In this document: positions 11,973 through 30,518 of the stretch, piece after piece
How positions within the stretch are numbered: the first letter of the stretch is position 1
How the letters are laid out: each line of letters starts with the position of its first letter
NCBI GenBank assembly: GCA_019155185.1
Contig: CM032809.1
Location: 1,222,501-1,286,500 of the forward strand
Direction of reading: 5' to 3'
Source of the DNA: Beaufortia kweichowensis
Lineage: Eukaryota > Chordata > Actinopteri > Cypriniformes > Gastromyzontidae
DNA: 64,000 nucleotides
Notes under the pieces: generated by a model
Database searches by the model: none
Told to the model about the DNA's origin: nothing
Seen by the model: only the letters and a program-made list of their open reading frames with translations
Translations under genes and position numbers: made by a program

Positions 11973-12860
11973 ACCCTGAGTCTCCCTGTATCCCTAACTA
12001 TGACTTTACTTCAACACTTTAATCAATTGGGGGGAAACTCTGCTGGATGTTTGCACATATGAACTCTCAGGCTGATTGCCTCATGTGCCCCAAAACCCCA
12101 ATACTAAATCCCTAAACACATGTTTCTTTAATCTTAGACCTCTGGCTGTGTATTTATATTATGAGTAGATTCTAAATTAAAACTTTCCTGTCTCTGTGGC
12201 CCAAACTCAAGGCCCTTATTGTGTAACATAGATCCTTTGCTTCGTTATCTAAAGCCATAAACAGCCTCATTCATTCAGAGTCTCTATTGTATAGCTTTCT
12301 TTAAAACACCCTACTTGCGAAAAGTTTTGGACTTTACCTTGGTTTTATGTGGTAACCTACATTTTGTTCATCTAAATCAATATTCTGTGAAAAACATTCA
12401 TTAACAGACACACTCTGCCTCAGACAAAAGCTATATTCTCCTTCAGGTCTTCATTTATCTCTGTATTTTTCTGACTGTAGTGATAAGGACGAGACACTGA
12501 CAAATGTTTAATCTAGCAGGGGAGAGCACCCATATATATCATCAGCGTGGACTAAACCTCTCTCGTTCGCTCATAAAGTTCGCTTATTATTGATTGATCA
12601 TGAATCAGTGCCTGAATTCTTTGCATTTTTTAAAATCAAGATTTTAGTCTATTTTCCACAACATAGTAATTTTCCATGTTATTTTTTTTTAACTGTATGT
12701 GAAACTTAAATGTTCTAGAGTTTCTTTGGCATCTACTTTTATTTTTTCTTGGTTCTCGTGGTAACTGTGTATTGTATTGCACATGACACGGGGGATGCTC
12801 TAATACTAATATCCTGTTAACTCTGGATAAATAAAAACATTACTCTTAAGATGTTCTTTA
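11973..12860 (+). other. tbc1d5: tbc1d5 3'UTR and polyadenylation signal
   Basis: Non-coding, AT-rich DNA. AATAAA at 12830-12835, followed by a TGTTCTTT-type downstream element, is the likely 3' end. I see no other structure. Confidence 0.5.
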
Positions 12861-12988
12861 TCTATTTCTGAATTGTATTATTCAAAGTCTTTTCTGTAGA
12901 TCCAAGTAGTAAGCAACAGATGGTTAAGAGCGATGTAACCTATGTAGGGAGCTTTCTTGGTTTTCAGACGTGAGTTTTTTTAAAGGCG

Positions 12989-13004
12989 CCATCTAATGGT
13001 CAGT
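12989..13004 (-). promoter_or_regulatory. Candidate CTCF motif between tbc1d5 and dazl
   Basis: The complement reads CCATTAGATGGCGCC, close to the CTCF consensus CCASYAGRKGGCRS. It sits in the 0.6-kb spacer before the dazl promoter. A motif match alone does not show binding. Confidence 0.3.
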
Positions 13005-13399
13005 GATGGCTATAGCAGTTTCCTCAAGAATAATTCAATAACTACGTCATTCGACAGGTCGTCAAAATCAAACTTTCAAAATGTAAACTTCAAACATTTT
13101 TTAATCTTGTATGATTTATTTTCCATTCCATAAAATAGACACTAATATTTAGCATTATATTGTTTAAAATATAAAAAACGACTCGTGTAAATGAGCTCAT
13201 GTAAGTTCATTGCAGGTCTTTAATTTTGATTACTTGTGGCTCACCTGTATTATTTTAGGAGAAAAGGTATGCAATTACACTTTATTATTATACTGTACAT
13301 TTAAAATGATAAATGATCATTTTATTCAACAACAGTTTTTAAAATGAAAAATTGGCATGTAGATTTCTCCAATTAGGACCTGGTAGGGGTGTGGCGCTC

Positions 13400-13483
13400 T
13401 AATGCGACTCCAGCCTGGAGCACACAGCGAGGCAACGACTTACTAAATTAACTTATGCAGTGGTTTTAATGGTTTTAAATATG
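13400..13483 (+). other. dazl: dazl exon 1 (5' leader, possible alternative start)
   Basis: A GC-richer patch ends at the donor AAATATG|GTAAGT. The exon end contains ATG at 13469 and 13481, both in frame with the ATG that opens exon 2 at 13841. Translation could therefore begin five codons upstream (MVLNM). The start of the exon is not defined by sequence. Confidence 0.5.
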
Positions 13484-13840
13484 GTAAGTGACAAAATAAC
13501 AGTAGTAGTAATTAATATGTCCATCAATACCTACGATCGATGAAGTCGATTGTCTTATGATGTCGATTTTTTGTGTAGGAAAAGTTGCGCGGTAAACTCG
13601 TCATCAGGTTTAATCGAACCGTCGCCCATTACTTTATATATCCATCAGGAGATCCCAAATGCCTGTCCAATTAACTCATTTTTGACCAAATCCCCAGATT
13701 GCTTATTGAAGAAACGTGAGGATCGTGCATGAGATGGACCCGGTGTGGTCGAACACGTTGAAACGTTGTTCATGTTTCTGGTGACTTTATGGGGTTTTAG
13801 GGAATTGTTAATATAATTTTGGCCTTGCTTTAAGTTTAAG

Positions 13841-16373
13841 ATGTATCAGGGCGTTCAACTCCCATTGTGTTTGATTTGTGGCCTGTATTCACAGGTAATT
13901 TCTGAGCCTCAGTATACGTGTTTTGTTGGATTGTATTATATATCTAACATTCATTTAACAAATGCATCTCGATTTAGTTGTTAAAAATGTTGTGAAATGA
14001 AATGCACAGGATATCCAGAAGCAGAGGCAGGGATTACAGTCATCTCTGAAGTTATCTAATGGTTATATTTTACCGGAAGGCAAGATGACGCCCAACACGC
14101 TGTTCGTCGGCGGGATTGACATGAAGGTAAAGCCGTTACTGTATAAAATTAAATTTAACATGGGTTTATTATTGTAAAAGTGCAGTTACTACTACATATT
14201 TCATGGTTAAACTACGGTTACCATGTTGAGGCAATGGTAAACTTGTGGTTACTATGGTTTTACTGCAAATATCATAGTTAAACTTTGATTACTGTAGTAA
14301 AATCATCGTTAGTTTTCATAAGGGTTGATATTAAATCAAAGCCCTGTTCTTATTTAATGTTATATTTTTTCTTTTGTTCATTGAAATGATCAGTTGGTTA
14401 ATGTTTTTTGGTAATCTGGAACATTGAATGCTTTAGTCTTCATAGTAAAACTGTACTTGCCTTGTGTATCATATACTATCAGGTCGATGAGAACGAGATC
14501 AGAGACTTCTTTGCCAAGTATGGATCTGTAAAAGAAGTGAAAATAATCACGTATCGAGGAGGAATATGCAAAGGGTGAGTGGATTTGTATCTTTGTATTT
14601 GTATTTTACCTGTCAAAACATTCCCATAATTTATAAAATTTACTGTAACATGAAGTATTTACAGACACAGGAAGATTAATTTAATTTTGATTCTAGACTT
14701 CAGTGCACACACTGTCAGATAATAAGAATGAGGGGGAAAACTGGATAAACTTCATATTGAAGATAAACTTCATATTAAACAGATTTCTGACTGATAATTT
14801 ATTAATTATTATTAAAGGCACTTCATTATGAGTTTTGTGTTGTCTGTTGCGTAACCCAAAATATAGTTTGTCAAGCAACCATGCATCAAAAAAGTCTGTG
14901 GTCTTGGATAAGGACAAAAAAAATCACCATTTGCAATGAATGTTCTGCAGATATACCCTGAGGGAATTAGAATTGATCGATTAGTTTGTTAAAATTGGTA
15001 ATATTGGACAAAAAAAATCTTATCCATGTCTTCATATCATGCTCATCATGAGCCATCAGCATTGTGTCATTGATTTTACTTCACCTTGCTCCAGAGATGA
15101 GAAATGTATCTTGCATGTAACTTTCAGGAAAATCGTCAATTTACTTTTATAAACTTCTTTTTGACAGGTACGGTTTCGTTTATTTCAGCGAGGATGTCGA
15201 TATCCAGACCATCATTGATGTAAGAAGGTTTTAGAGGTTACCTAGAAATTGAATTAGCTATAAGGTCTGAGAATGGTTTTGGCAAAAATGCATACTGTAG
15301 CTGTCATTGACAAACAATGAAAATGTGCTTTTTATAAACACTGTATGCCTAATTTCATTGCAGCAGCCAATCTGTTTTAAAGGGAAAAAACTCAAACTGG
15401 GGCCAGCCATCATGAAAGAGCGAAATTCTCGTAAGTCCTATATGTTCTCCACTGAACCACTGCCAATTCATTGGCATTTTTATGATCATTGATAAATCAT
15501 TTGAAATGAACTTGGTAGTTGATTGTGTTCATCTCAATTTTCAGGTTCAATGCCATCTCCTGTGATTGGTCCATCACAGTGGGTAAGCCCCTCCCCATAT
15601 GTCTACTGTAGCTGCTGTCCTCCGGGCGTGGCCCCGCCCTCACCTGTCTACAATGGAGGGAATCAGTATATGCAGGTGACTCGCACGATGTTCATATAAA
15701 GTTTAAGATGATTAAATATAGAAAGACAATTAATTCCTGAAATATTGCAGATTCCAAAAAGTTTATTTCTCCCTCTTTCTGTGTTCCTTGTAGCCTTACT
15801 CTTATTCCAGCCTTCCAGGAGTTATGATCCCACAAGTGCCCATGAACTATGCACAGACCACATATGCCTACCAGGTATACAGTCACTACACTGCAGAACG
15901 TGTAGAAACACATATGGTGCAAGTCGCATTCTGACCACACTTACCTGTTGTTGTTTTTGGTGTATTAGTATCCCCTGCCACAGTGGTGTGGAGAGCAAAG
16001 AACAAGGCTCATCAATCAGGTCAGCGTCCCACCTCTTTTTCCCGGTTGGTAATCAAAGGGTTGAGCATAAGAAGGTGAACCAGATTGTTGTAGTTCTATT
16101 TTAAAACTGCCATCCTTAGAAAGAAAAAATTGATAAGTTAATTGTTTTGAGAGTCTATGTGCATTACGACAGTAATACCAAATATTGTACTGGCTAGTCA
16201 TTATGTTCTTTATCTGGAGACTAAAAACTCATCCTTTTATAATTCTTTCCTTTAATAAGCCATTAGAGGGCAGTGCTGGCTCACTGCTTATTGCTTTTTA
16301 GGAGTGTTTGTATGTATTTTTATTTCAGAATTATGTGGATTGTGGGGTCCAAACTTTGCTAACCCTTCTGTAA
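13841..16373 (+). CDS. dazl: Dazl, deleted-in-azoospermia-like germ-cell RNA-binding protein
   Basis: Dazl is a germline translational regulator that binds U-rich 3'UTR elements and recruits poly(A)-binding protein. Coding exons: 13841-13894, 14010-14126, 14483-14574, 15168-15219, 15364-15430, 15545-15675, 15794-15874, 15969-16019, 16329-16373; 229 aa. One RRM follows a short leader: RNP2 LFVGGI and RNP1 KGYGFVYF, with KVDENEIRDFFAKYGSVKEV between them. The DAZ-repeat-like region is YSYSSLPGVMIPQVPMNYAQ. The C-terminus PQWCGEQRTRLINQ / VQTLLTLL ends at TAA 16371-16373. All exon phases close. The chosen start is the first codon of exon 2; an in-frame upstream ATG in exon 1 is possible. Both neighbours, tbc1d5 and rftn1, are expected from human 3p24. 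Confidence 0.96.
14185..14320. repeat. Short palindromic MITE-like repeat in dazl intron
   Basis: Alternating inverted copies of GGTTACTATGGTTTTACTGC / CATGGTTAAACTACGGTTAC type words build imperfect hairpins. The same vocabulary recurs at 21455-21610 in rftn1 intron 1. This resembles small non-autonomous palindromic elements of fish, but I cannot name the family. Confidence 0.35.
16260..16275 (+). promoter_or_regulatory. Candidate CTCF motif in the last coding intron of dazl
   Basis: CCATTAGAGGGCAGTG matches CCASYAGRKGGCRSY at all but one position. Confidence 0.3.
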
Positions 16374-17600
16374 TGTTTACCAGCAGCACAGGCTCATTTT
16401 TCATGGTAAGTTTTCAAGCTACCACTATTAATATATGGTGCATAGCATGCCGGTACTCATAATTACCCGGAACTGTATTCCTTTCCTTAGGGTAGACTCC
16501 CATAAAAGCAGAGGTGAACATCTTGCTGGAGACCAGGCAGTGGACATCCTTAAGATTCCTTCTGTTTATCAAACACATTTAATGATAGGGTCACCCGGGG
16601 TGTGATGTAAAAGCCTTTTTTTACGTACACACTGATGAGCCTTATTTGCTTTTGGTCTTTCCGCCCCTTTATTTGTCTTGTTTGTTTTTCTTTCTTTGTC
16701 ATGGCCAACAAACTTTAAAGACACTTTTAAGATCACAAATACATATTTATATTTTATTTACGTTTGCTTTTTTTAACATTTGATTCACTCTTGGTGATGC
16801 ACTGTATGCGTTGCTGTAACTTGTTCTGTGTTCATGCTATGTTCAGTGTGTTGTTTTAAAGCGTTCTTTTATTTACTTATCGAAGCAGGCGAGTGTTCAC
16901 CATTAAAATACAGTTTTCGTTTGGGGTTCTCACATTCAGAACACGTTTTTGGATTTTTCGCTATGTGGTTGTTTGAGCACCAACGTACAGTGGCTTCTTT
17001 TCTCTACTTTCATACATGCATTTGTCATTATCACTGTACCAAAATTAATTTTTTGTTAAAGCCAGTTGTCCGCCAAGTTAGTGCAGTTGAGTGGTGTACA
17101 TAAAATCATTGCATTAATTTAAACAGTATGATAAAATTTTATACTCGGCCCTTTAACAGTCACAAACTTGTTTTGAATTTCAAAGCAATAACGTGCTATT
17201 GATTTCACTGTGAACACGGTCATGCTGCGTTTTCTATTCTTTTAGCACTTTTGTTGCACATGTTCGTTTTTGTTGTTCCATTTTTAAAAAGTTGCAAAGA
17301 GTTTTTGACTGAACACAAAGCACCGTCATTTTATCATTCATAGTTTTGTAACACTTTCTTATAGGGGGTTTAACTTAATACATGTTCCAGATTTATCATT
17401 AGATTCTTTTAAACAGACTTGCATTGAATCATACATTTTATTTCTTATTTTCTGTGGTCTTGGGAATTGTGGGTTCTTCTGTGCCATAGTCCGAGAGCTT
17501 TTGTCAATCACTGTACTCCAGGTTTGCAATGTACATAAGTTGCATATTTTTTGATGTTGGCATTGTAAGGTTTTCTGTTTTTGTTGTGTTTAATAAAAAA
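16374..17600 (+). other. dazl: dazl 3'UTR, with a small intron and clustered translational-control motifs
   Basis: A consensus donor TCATG|GTAAGT (exon end 16405) and acceptor CTTTCCTTAG (ends 16490) define a likely 85-nt intron that starts 32 nt after the stop codon. The rest carries two Pumilio-type TGTACATA sites (17095-17102, 17530-17537), several CPE-like TTTTAT words (near 16866, 17133, 17328, 17434), an AGCACTT word at 17244-17250 matching the miR-430c/302/17-class seed, and U-rich TTGTTTGTTTTT near 16678. The polyadenylation signal AATAAA is at 17592-17597. Confidence 0.55.
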
Positions 17601-17619
17601 TAAAATAAAAGTACTTTGG

Positions 17620-18380
17620 CCCTTGTAGTTAATTAAAGTAATATGTATATTTCTGCAATTTAGTGTCTATTCTTAACTGTAAAGCTTTAACATTGTAGTC
17701 TTGGAGGATGCAGAATTTGCTTCAAGAAATAATTTTTTTGTGCAAAACTGTCTTGTACGAATTATTGACATAGCATTCCTACAATTGTATATGTACATGT
17801 TGTGCTGTTTGACGGCCAAATTGTTTTAAAAATTCACATAAATGAAGTCAAACATGAACTTGAAGTTTGTTTTGTGAACGCATTTGAAGTGGCGCTCTCG
17901 TTTAAAAGGCTGACGTAAAAGATGTACATTTTTATTCCTCAAACGTCTAAATTATGCATTACGTTAATCATAAACTAGTCATTGATGTATTCATAAGGTT
18001 CATTTCATTAAAAAGTGTCCACTTTACCTGTGTTCACCCCTAATAATATTACTTGAAGACCCTCAGTATACATTTGAACAACTCCCGCTCTTTCTGTTGC
18101 TCGATTCATACGCGCGCAATCACCACAAACATCCCTTGTGAATTCGTGTACTTGTATAGAGAATAAAGGTGTGAATTCGCCATTTGTAGGTTGATTTGGC
18201 TAAAAGGTGTCAACATTGTTGCATTATCACCTGCTTTTTCAGTATGCAGAGGAGAACCCACAGGAGAAGTGGGTTGTTCAGGAAACCTGTTTGAGAACAG
18301 TGCCCTCGAGTGATGATGCATTAATGACGCACTGTCCAGCTTTACACGAGAGACGAAATAAAAGCTGGAGCATCCTTTAC
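17620..18380. other. dazl-rftn1 intergenic spacer
   Basis: AT-rich spacer in which I see no coding exon, RNA gene or repeat. It ends at the (GA)n block and GC-richer leader of rftn1. Confidence 0.4.
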
Positions 18381-18384
18381 TTTC

Positions 18385-18387
<3 letters not shown>

Positions 18388-18418
<31 letters not shown>

Positions 18419-18620
18419 GAGGACGCGGGCACGCGCTGTATTGAGAGAGACTCGACACAGCAGTCAGAGCAGAAGTGAGCTCACAGTCTGCTCGCACCTG
18501 CTTCAGTTCACACACACATACAGTGAGGTAACGAGGCTTGAAGACTGAAACAGAAGAACATCTAAAGCTGCAAGAAACATCAGACATAAATCGAGAAAGA
18601 CATCTTCCCCAAAGACCTCA
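18388..18620 (+). other. rftn1: rftn1 untranslated exon 1 / promoter-proximal (GA)n
   Basis: A 29-nt (GA)n tract (18388-18416) leads into a CpG-containing stretch and a purine-rich leader. This ends at a consensus donor AGACCTCAG|GTATGT. No open start codon continues into the next exon, whose ATG lies just after its acceptor. The exon's 5' boundary is uncertain; it could start downstream of the repeat. Confidence 0.45.
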
Positions 18621-19122
18621 GGTATGTTCTTTCCAAGTGACCTAATATAGGCTACTGTATATATAAAACTTTCTGGTTCTCTTAGTGTGTATCTCGCTTG
18701 CTCTGTAGTCTCACTTGCTTCTCTGTGTGCATGTTCTCACTGTATTTGTTTAATGTATTCATCAATGCTTTTCCGAATATTGTGTGCGATATAACATTGT
18801 CACTTTGAAGCTTTAGCTCTCTCTAAATTAAAAGACAAAATATGTGAGCGCATGTGTGAATAGAGAACTGTATAAAAATCACTTTCATCATCATGCAAGT
18901 TGAACTAGAAGTAAGGTGTTATTTATACAGCACTTATACATGTGTAAAAGGGGGTACTTTGTGTGCAAAAGTTGAGTAGAAAGATCCATATCTTATTTTG
19001 TTTTGTTTATTTGTACCACCGTTCCTCTTGTCCTTAAACTTTTGCAGCTCAGACTGTTAAGATCATGTAAAATCATAATGTATACATTTGCAACATATAT
19101 ATATATATTTTTTTTTTTTCCA

Positions 19123-19197
19123 TAAGTTTGTGTCTCCTGGGAACTAAACCCATAAACCTTCCCAATGCTCTACCAATTGATCTACAGCAACACCATG
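19123..19197 (-). repeat. SINE tRNA-like head fragment
   Basis: The complement reads TAGATCAATTGGTAGAGCATTGGG and then GGGTTTAGTTCCCAGGAGACAC. That is a tRNA-type A box and B box in the order seen in the 32138-32290 element. The SINE body is not recognisable next to it. Confidence 0.5.
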
Positions 19198-19445
19198 ATA
19201 TAACTGTGTGTTTAAAATGACACCATTAGTTTAATTTGTCTAACAAACATTATCTTCCTACTGATTTCTTTACATTTCAGTTCAATGTCAAGAATTCGGC
19301 TTCATCCTTAACTATAAGAAAAACAGCTTCAGGGCAAACGGCTATATTGCGTATTCACATGTGATAGTATCTAGTATGATGAACGCCACAAGAAGATGAC
19401 CTATGGTATTTCACACATACACAGATAGATATGTGACAGGCAGTA

Positions 19446-19447
<2 letters not shown>

Positions 19448-19482
<35 letters not shown>
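19448..19482 (+). repeat. (GA)n microsatellite
   Basis: An uninterrupted AG/GA run of about 35 nt in rftn1 intron 1, one of several GA tracts on the rftn1 sense strand. Confidence 0.9.
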
Positions 19483-19486
<4 letters not shown>

Positions 19487-21454
19487 GCTGAGGTGAGAGA
19501 TTGGAGGCAAGAAAAATGGAGTAAGAGATGATTACGAACCTGTGAAATGTGAGGGGAATGTGTTATCATCAACTTTCATATTCTGCCATGCCAGAGTGCT
19601 CCTGCGATAGCAACCTACAGAGCTCTACGCGCAAACTTTCTCCCCGGCATATACATATTCACACCCTGACTGTCACGTCCTTGCAGACCTCAATTTACTG
19701 CTATGTTCATTCACTGCAACCATTTCAGACAACTGCATTCAATTATAAAATGAGTCATGTTTCCTTACGAAAATGTACTGGGCTATAATATGGTACAGTG
19801 ATGCTTACAGATGATACATTTATGTGTATCATGTTCATGTACGCAGTATGTTGCATGATGGTCAAAAGTACTTTGAAGAATATCATAGTGTTATAGCAAA
19901 GTCATGTTTTTTTACCATGGTACCAGGTCTATGTTAACACTGGAAGAAATGCAGTATAATAGACATAATATAATAGTATTTTTGTAAATAGTACCTTTAC
20001 TAGTATTTTACTACTCTTAATAGTTTACTATAATGGGGCTAATTAAGGCTAATGGTATTTAGCCTTCATGAGCGCAAATAAATCAAGCTTTTCTTTATTG
20101 TGTCATATTGACAATCTCTGGTCTCCGTTGGTTACCCGAGTCCCCCATCACCACCTGCAGCCGGTGTGCTCTCAACTTATTATCCTTCCCTATCATCTTA
20201 CCTAAATTTAGCTCTCCATCTTTCTGTTTCCTTTCTCTTCCGCTCCCCCTTCACGCTTATCACGGTGAGAGATTATTGTGCGTGAATATCTCCATGTGTT
20301 TTCTGCTGAGAGCTGTGCAGGAAGTGTGTAGTGTGTTTGTGTAGCGTGCGTCTGTGGTTCATACAAGAGTGTGTGTGTGTGCCTTTGTGTTGAGGAAAAA
20401 CTACAAGTGTATTCGTGTGAATAAAAGTGTCTATAAAACAAAAGATTTTATTTCCTCAAAGGGTTATAAGGAAACTTAATGGAGTTCTCATTTTTTATTT
20501 CATGCTTCATTTAAGTATCAACTTTGTCACAGGCAGGAGGAATAAAATTGTAAAACATATAGTAAAAGTACAGAGCTACAAATGCAATGGGAGCATGATG
20601 AGAGATATTTGAGTATTTGAATAATAAAATCTCTGATTGTTAATTAGATTTATTTTCTTGGCAAATCTGAGCACAGTGCAGTTGTTGAGATCTGTTGTTT
20701 CAGTAACTTTTAAGCAAACCCACAATCCGATCTGTCGGTCTGTAATGATGTGATTGTCAGGCTTGTGATGAAAACAAAGTGGAACCGAATGCTTGACTGT
20801 GAGCATTAACTTCACTCACCACAGGTGTGAAAACACACAGATCTGAGTCTCTCCAGTAAATAAATCATTCCCATTATCCCATTTCTTCTAATTGTCTAAT
20901 ACATTATCTATGTATATATGAATTGTTCCTCAAGTCTGAATAATTAATATTAATGTTAGTTATGTTTTGTAATATAGACATACTAAAGATTTGATATTAG
21001 TGTTACACATGTGTGTGACTTGGATCAGATACCTAACCCTTATCACATCGGAGATTATATTTTTATCTTTTCTAAAAGAACAAAGAATATATAATTGTTT
21101 TTGTTTGTGTGCTGGAGTTGTACCAGGAGTAATTTTAGTGTTTCAAAGGGGATTTAACATTAGAGAAATCCTAAAATGATAACGAACGGTTTGTGTAGAG
21201 ATGTTCTCCCTCAGGTTTAAGAGCGTCATCAGACATCCCAGTTTATGTTTTTCTCTACTGATGTTCTCCAGCTATCTATGGGAGTTAGAAATGTGTTTGT
21301 ATGTGATCCTGTTGAGTTTGCTAAAGTCAGGAAAACCAAAAATGTGTGGTTTGGTTTCATTTTAACTTCGGTAATTTACTTACATTAAAAAGTACTATGA
21401 TATTTAGACCTTGTACCCATAGTTGGCAATCACTGATACTGTCCTTTAGAAAAA

Positions 21455-21610
21455 ATTAAACATGGTTTTATTATAGTAAAATTGCAGTAACCATGTTTTT
21501 TTGTTAGATTGATTACCGTCTGTATTAACTTTACTGGTTACTATGGTTTTACTATACAAATAAAAGCAAAAAACTATGGCAACTAACATAACATGATACC
21601 AAACTATACT
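21455..21610. repeat. MITE-like palindromic repeat in rftn1 intron 1
   Basis: ATGGTTTTATTATAGTAAAA, GCAGTAACCATG and GGTTACTATGGTTTTACTAT occur as inverted copies, the same word set as at 14185-14320. Confidence 0.35.
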
Positions 21611-22390
21611 TCTTATTTTGATATTCATATTTGGGTGCTCTAAAATATGACCTATGCCTGATCTTTATCACCAGCCATCCATCCCTGTCCGTCCCAGATC
21701 CATTCCCCATCCTGTCATCATTGCACACTTAATGCTTGTTGTCACGGTGACTGGGCTTGTCCGGTTCCTCTCGGTTTCACCTGTTCTGGCTCATCAAACG
21801 TTGACACGGCAATGCTGGCAGCTAACCACCCGTACCTGATGGTGTGTGTTAGGTCTGGCCGCCGGGGCTTTGCTGTCACATCACGTTAGCCCGCTCTAGA
21901 TGTGACGCTTATTAGCATTGGCCACACGGTAATTTTTGATTCGCTGTGTAGTCACAGATCAAATATGAAGTCCTTTGACTGTGTTATCTGATTGCAGCTT
22001 CTCGTATCCAAGGAGACGGTGATGGTGCGTTCAGAAGGGGCATTGTAAATGACACAAAATGACTTGTGTTTGTGTTGAAGGTTGATGCTTGAAGGTTGAT
22101 TAACTTTCCAATTAGCCTTTATGTTACATTGCAGTGTGACAAATCTTTGTGTGTATCTGAATGTTTGTGGTTGTGTTTAGAGAGATGCCGCTCTGCCCTT
22201 CCTTTGGTTTTGCACATGCTCGGTTTCTATTTCAATGTCAATCAAACTTAATTAGCATAACAATTAGGGACTTCTGCCAAGGCAATCAGTTAAATCAATA
22301 ATGCAGCTATGAATAAATGAATATTTCAGACAAATTATCCATATTCATCTGTCTCATTTTCTCTTTCTCTCTTTCTGTGGGTGTGAAGAG

Positions 22391-29468
<7,078 letters not shown>

Positions 29469-29940
29469 CAGTATTCATTTATTGAACCATTACAATATGT
29501 TCATGTTTATTCAGGCCCTGGCCCATTCGTCTGCCGACGGAATAATTGTCCTGTATGATTACAAGGAGGTATTCGAGTAATTCAGGTTGTAAAAGCTCAT
29601 CTTTAAAGGTGATGCACACATACAACAAACTGTGAAGTTTTATGAGGGATGTGTGATTTGAGCAAATCTAAAATAATGTTAAAACGCACTGACTTTCCTC
29701 AACACTACCCAGTATGTTAAGAGACGACATGTATCTTTGTGAATCTGTGATGTTAACTGATTTTGTTACATTTGTAGTTTGTTTTGTTTTAGTCTTTTCA
29801 ATCCATTACCAACAATGAGCTTTTCTTTTATTGTAAGTTATGCACAGTAGACATCAGTCATTGAAATCCAACTTTGTAAAGTAACAGTTACAGTGAATGT
29901 GAAACATGCTGTAAATAAAAATGATAAATAATCATTTCTG
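29469..29940 (+). other. rftn1: rftn1 3'UTR with polyadenylation signal
   Basis: AATAAA at 29914-29919 is the first canonical signal after the stop. A minus-strand AATAAA (TTTATT, 29827-29832) lies inside the same segment and could serve the convergent oxnad1 gene. Confidence 0.45.
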
Positions 29941-30518
29941 ATTAAAATTAAAGGCACATGATTTACATCAATAGCTTGCAGTTCTGCATTAATCACCTAA
30001 ACAACCAAAATCTTCTCATTACCTGCCATTTTAAACATTCAAACTATGTATAAATATGTTTGTTACTGTACATAGATCTTAAAAAAACTAGTTTAATCTT
30101 TTTGTGCAATACTCTGCTCTGCCATCAAAGCAAGATTCTCACGGAGGGTTAACCAGCAAATGAACTGTAATGTAAAGCATTACAGCACTGGTTACGGTCA
30201 ATTTATCAAGTCCATTTTTAAAATGAGGACATAGTATAAGTTTAGATGACTCTGTAACCTCACATCAGAAAGTTTAAATATACTGTACATTCCATTTTCA
30301 ATCAGGAATGCATAGAGTCCAGAAAATTGCTTAAATGCGGACAATATGATAATCAGTACAGTATAATCTAATAGTAAGTCCAGGAGAATGCAGACAAAAT
30401 GTCTGTTGTGCGTTTAAGTTGAACTCAAATGCATTACTGGTCCATTACAGTCCGTTTCCATGATGCACAAACGCAAATGCAGCAATCCGTCTGCGTTTGT
30501 GGCAATAAAATAGCCAGC
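29941..30518 (-). other. oxnad1: oxnad1 3'UTR / convergent spacer
   Basis: No coding content. A minus-strand ATTAAA variant signal (TTTAAT near 30089) is one possible end of oxnad1; the AATAAA at 29832-29827 is the other. Confidence 0.35.

Larger units (their letters stand above)
18621..22390 (+). other. rftn1: rftn1 intron 1
   Basis: 3.8 kb without coding potential. Contents: a minus-strand SINE head (19123-19197), a (GA)n microsatellite (19448-19482), and a MITE-like palindromic stretch (21455-21610). The intron ends in TTTCTCTTTCTCTCTTTCTG...GAAG before the coding start. Confidence 0.4.

Noticed and set aside
11973..13400. Search for plcl2, which lies between TBC1D5 and DAZL in human
   Set aside because: The spacer is only about 1.4 kb and contains no coding sequence, so the gene is absent from this locus.
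13600..13625. Minus-strand GGTTCGATT resembling a tRNA B box
   Set aside because: No A box at proper spacing and no acceptor stem can be formed around it.
15745..16104. 119-codon frame over dazl exons 8-9
   Set aside because: A shadow frame that runs through introns; the frame matching Dazl is a different one and is spliced.
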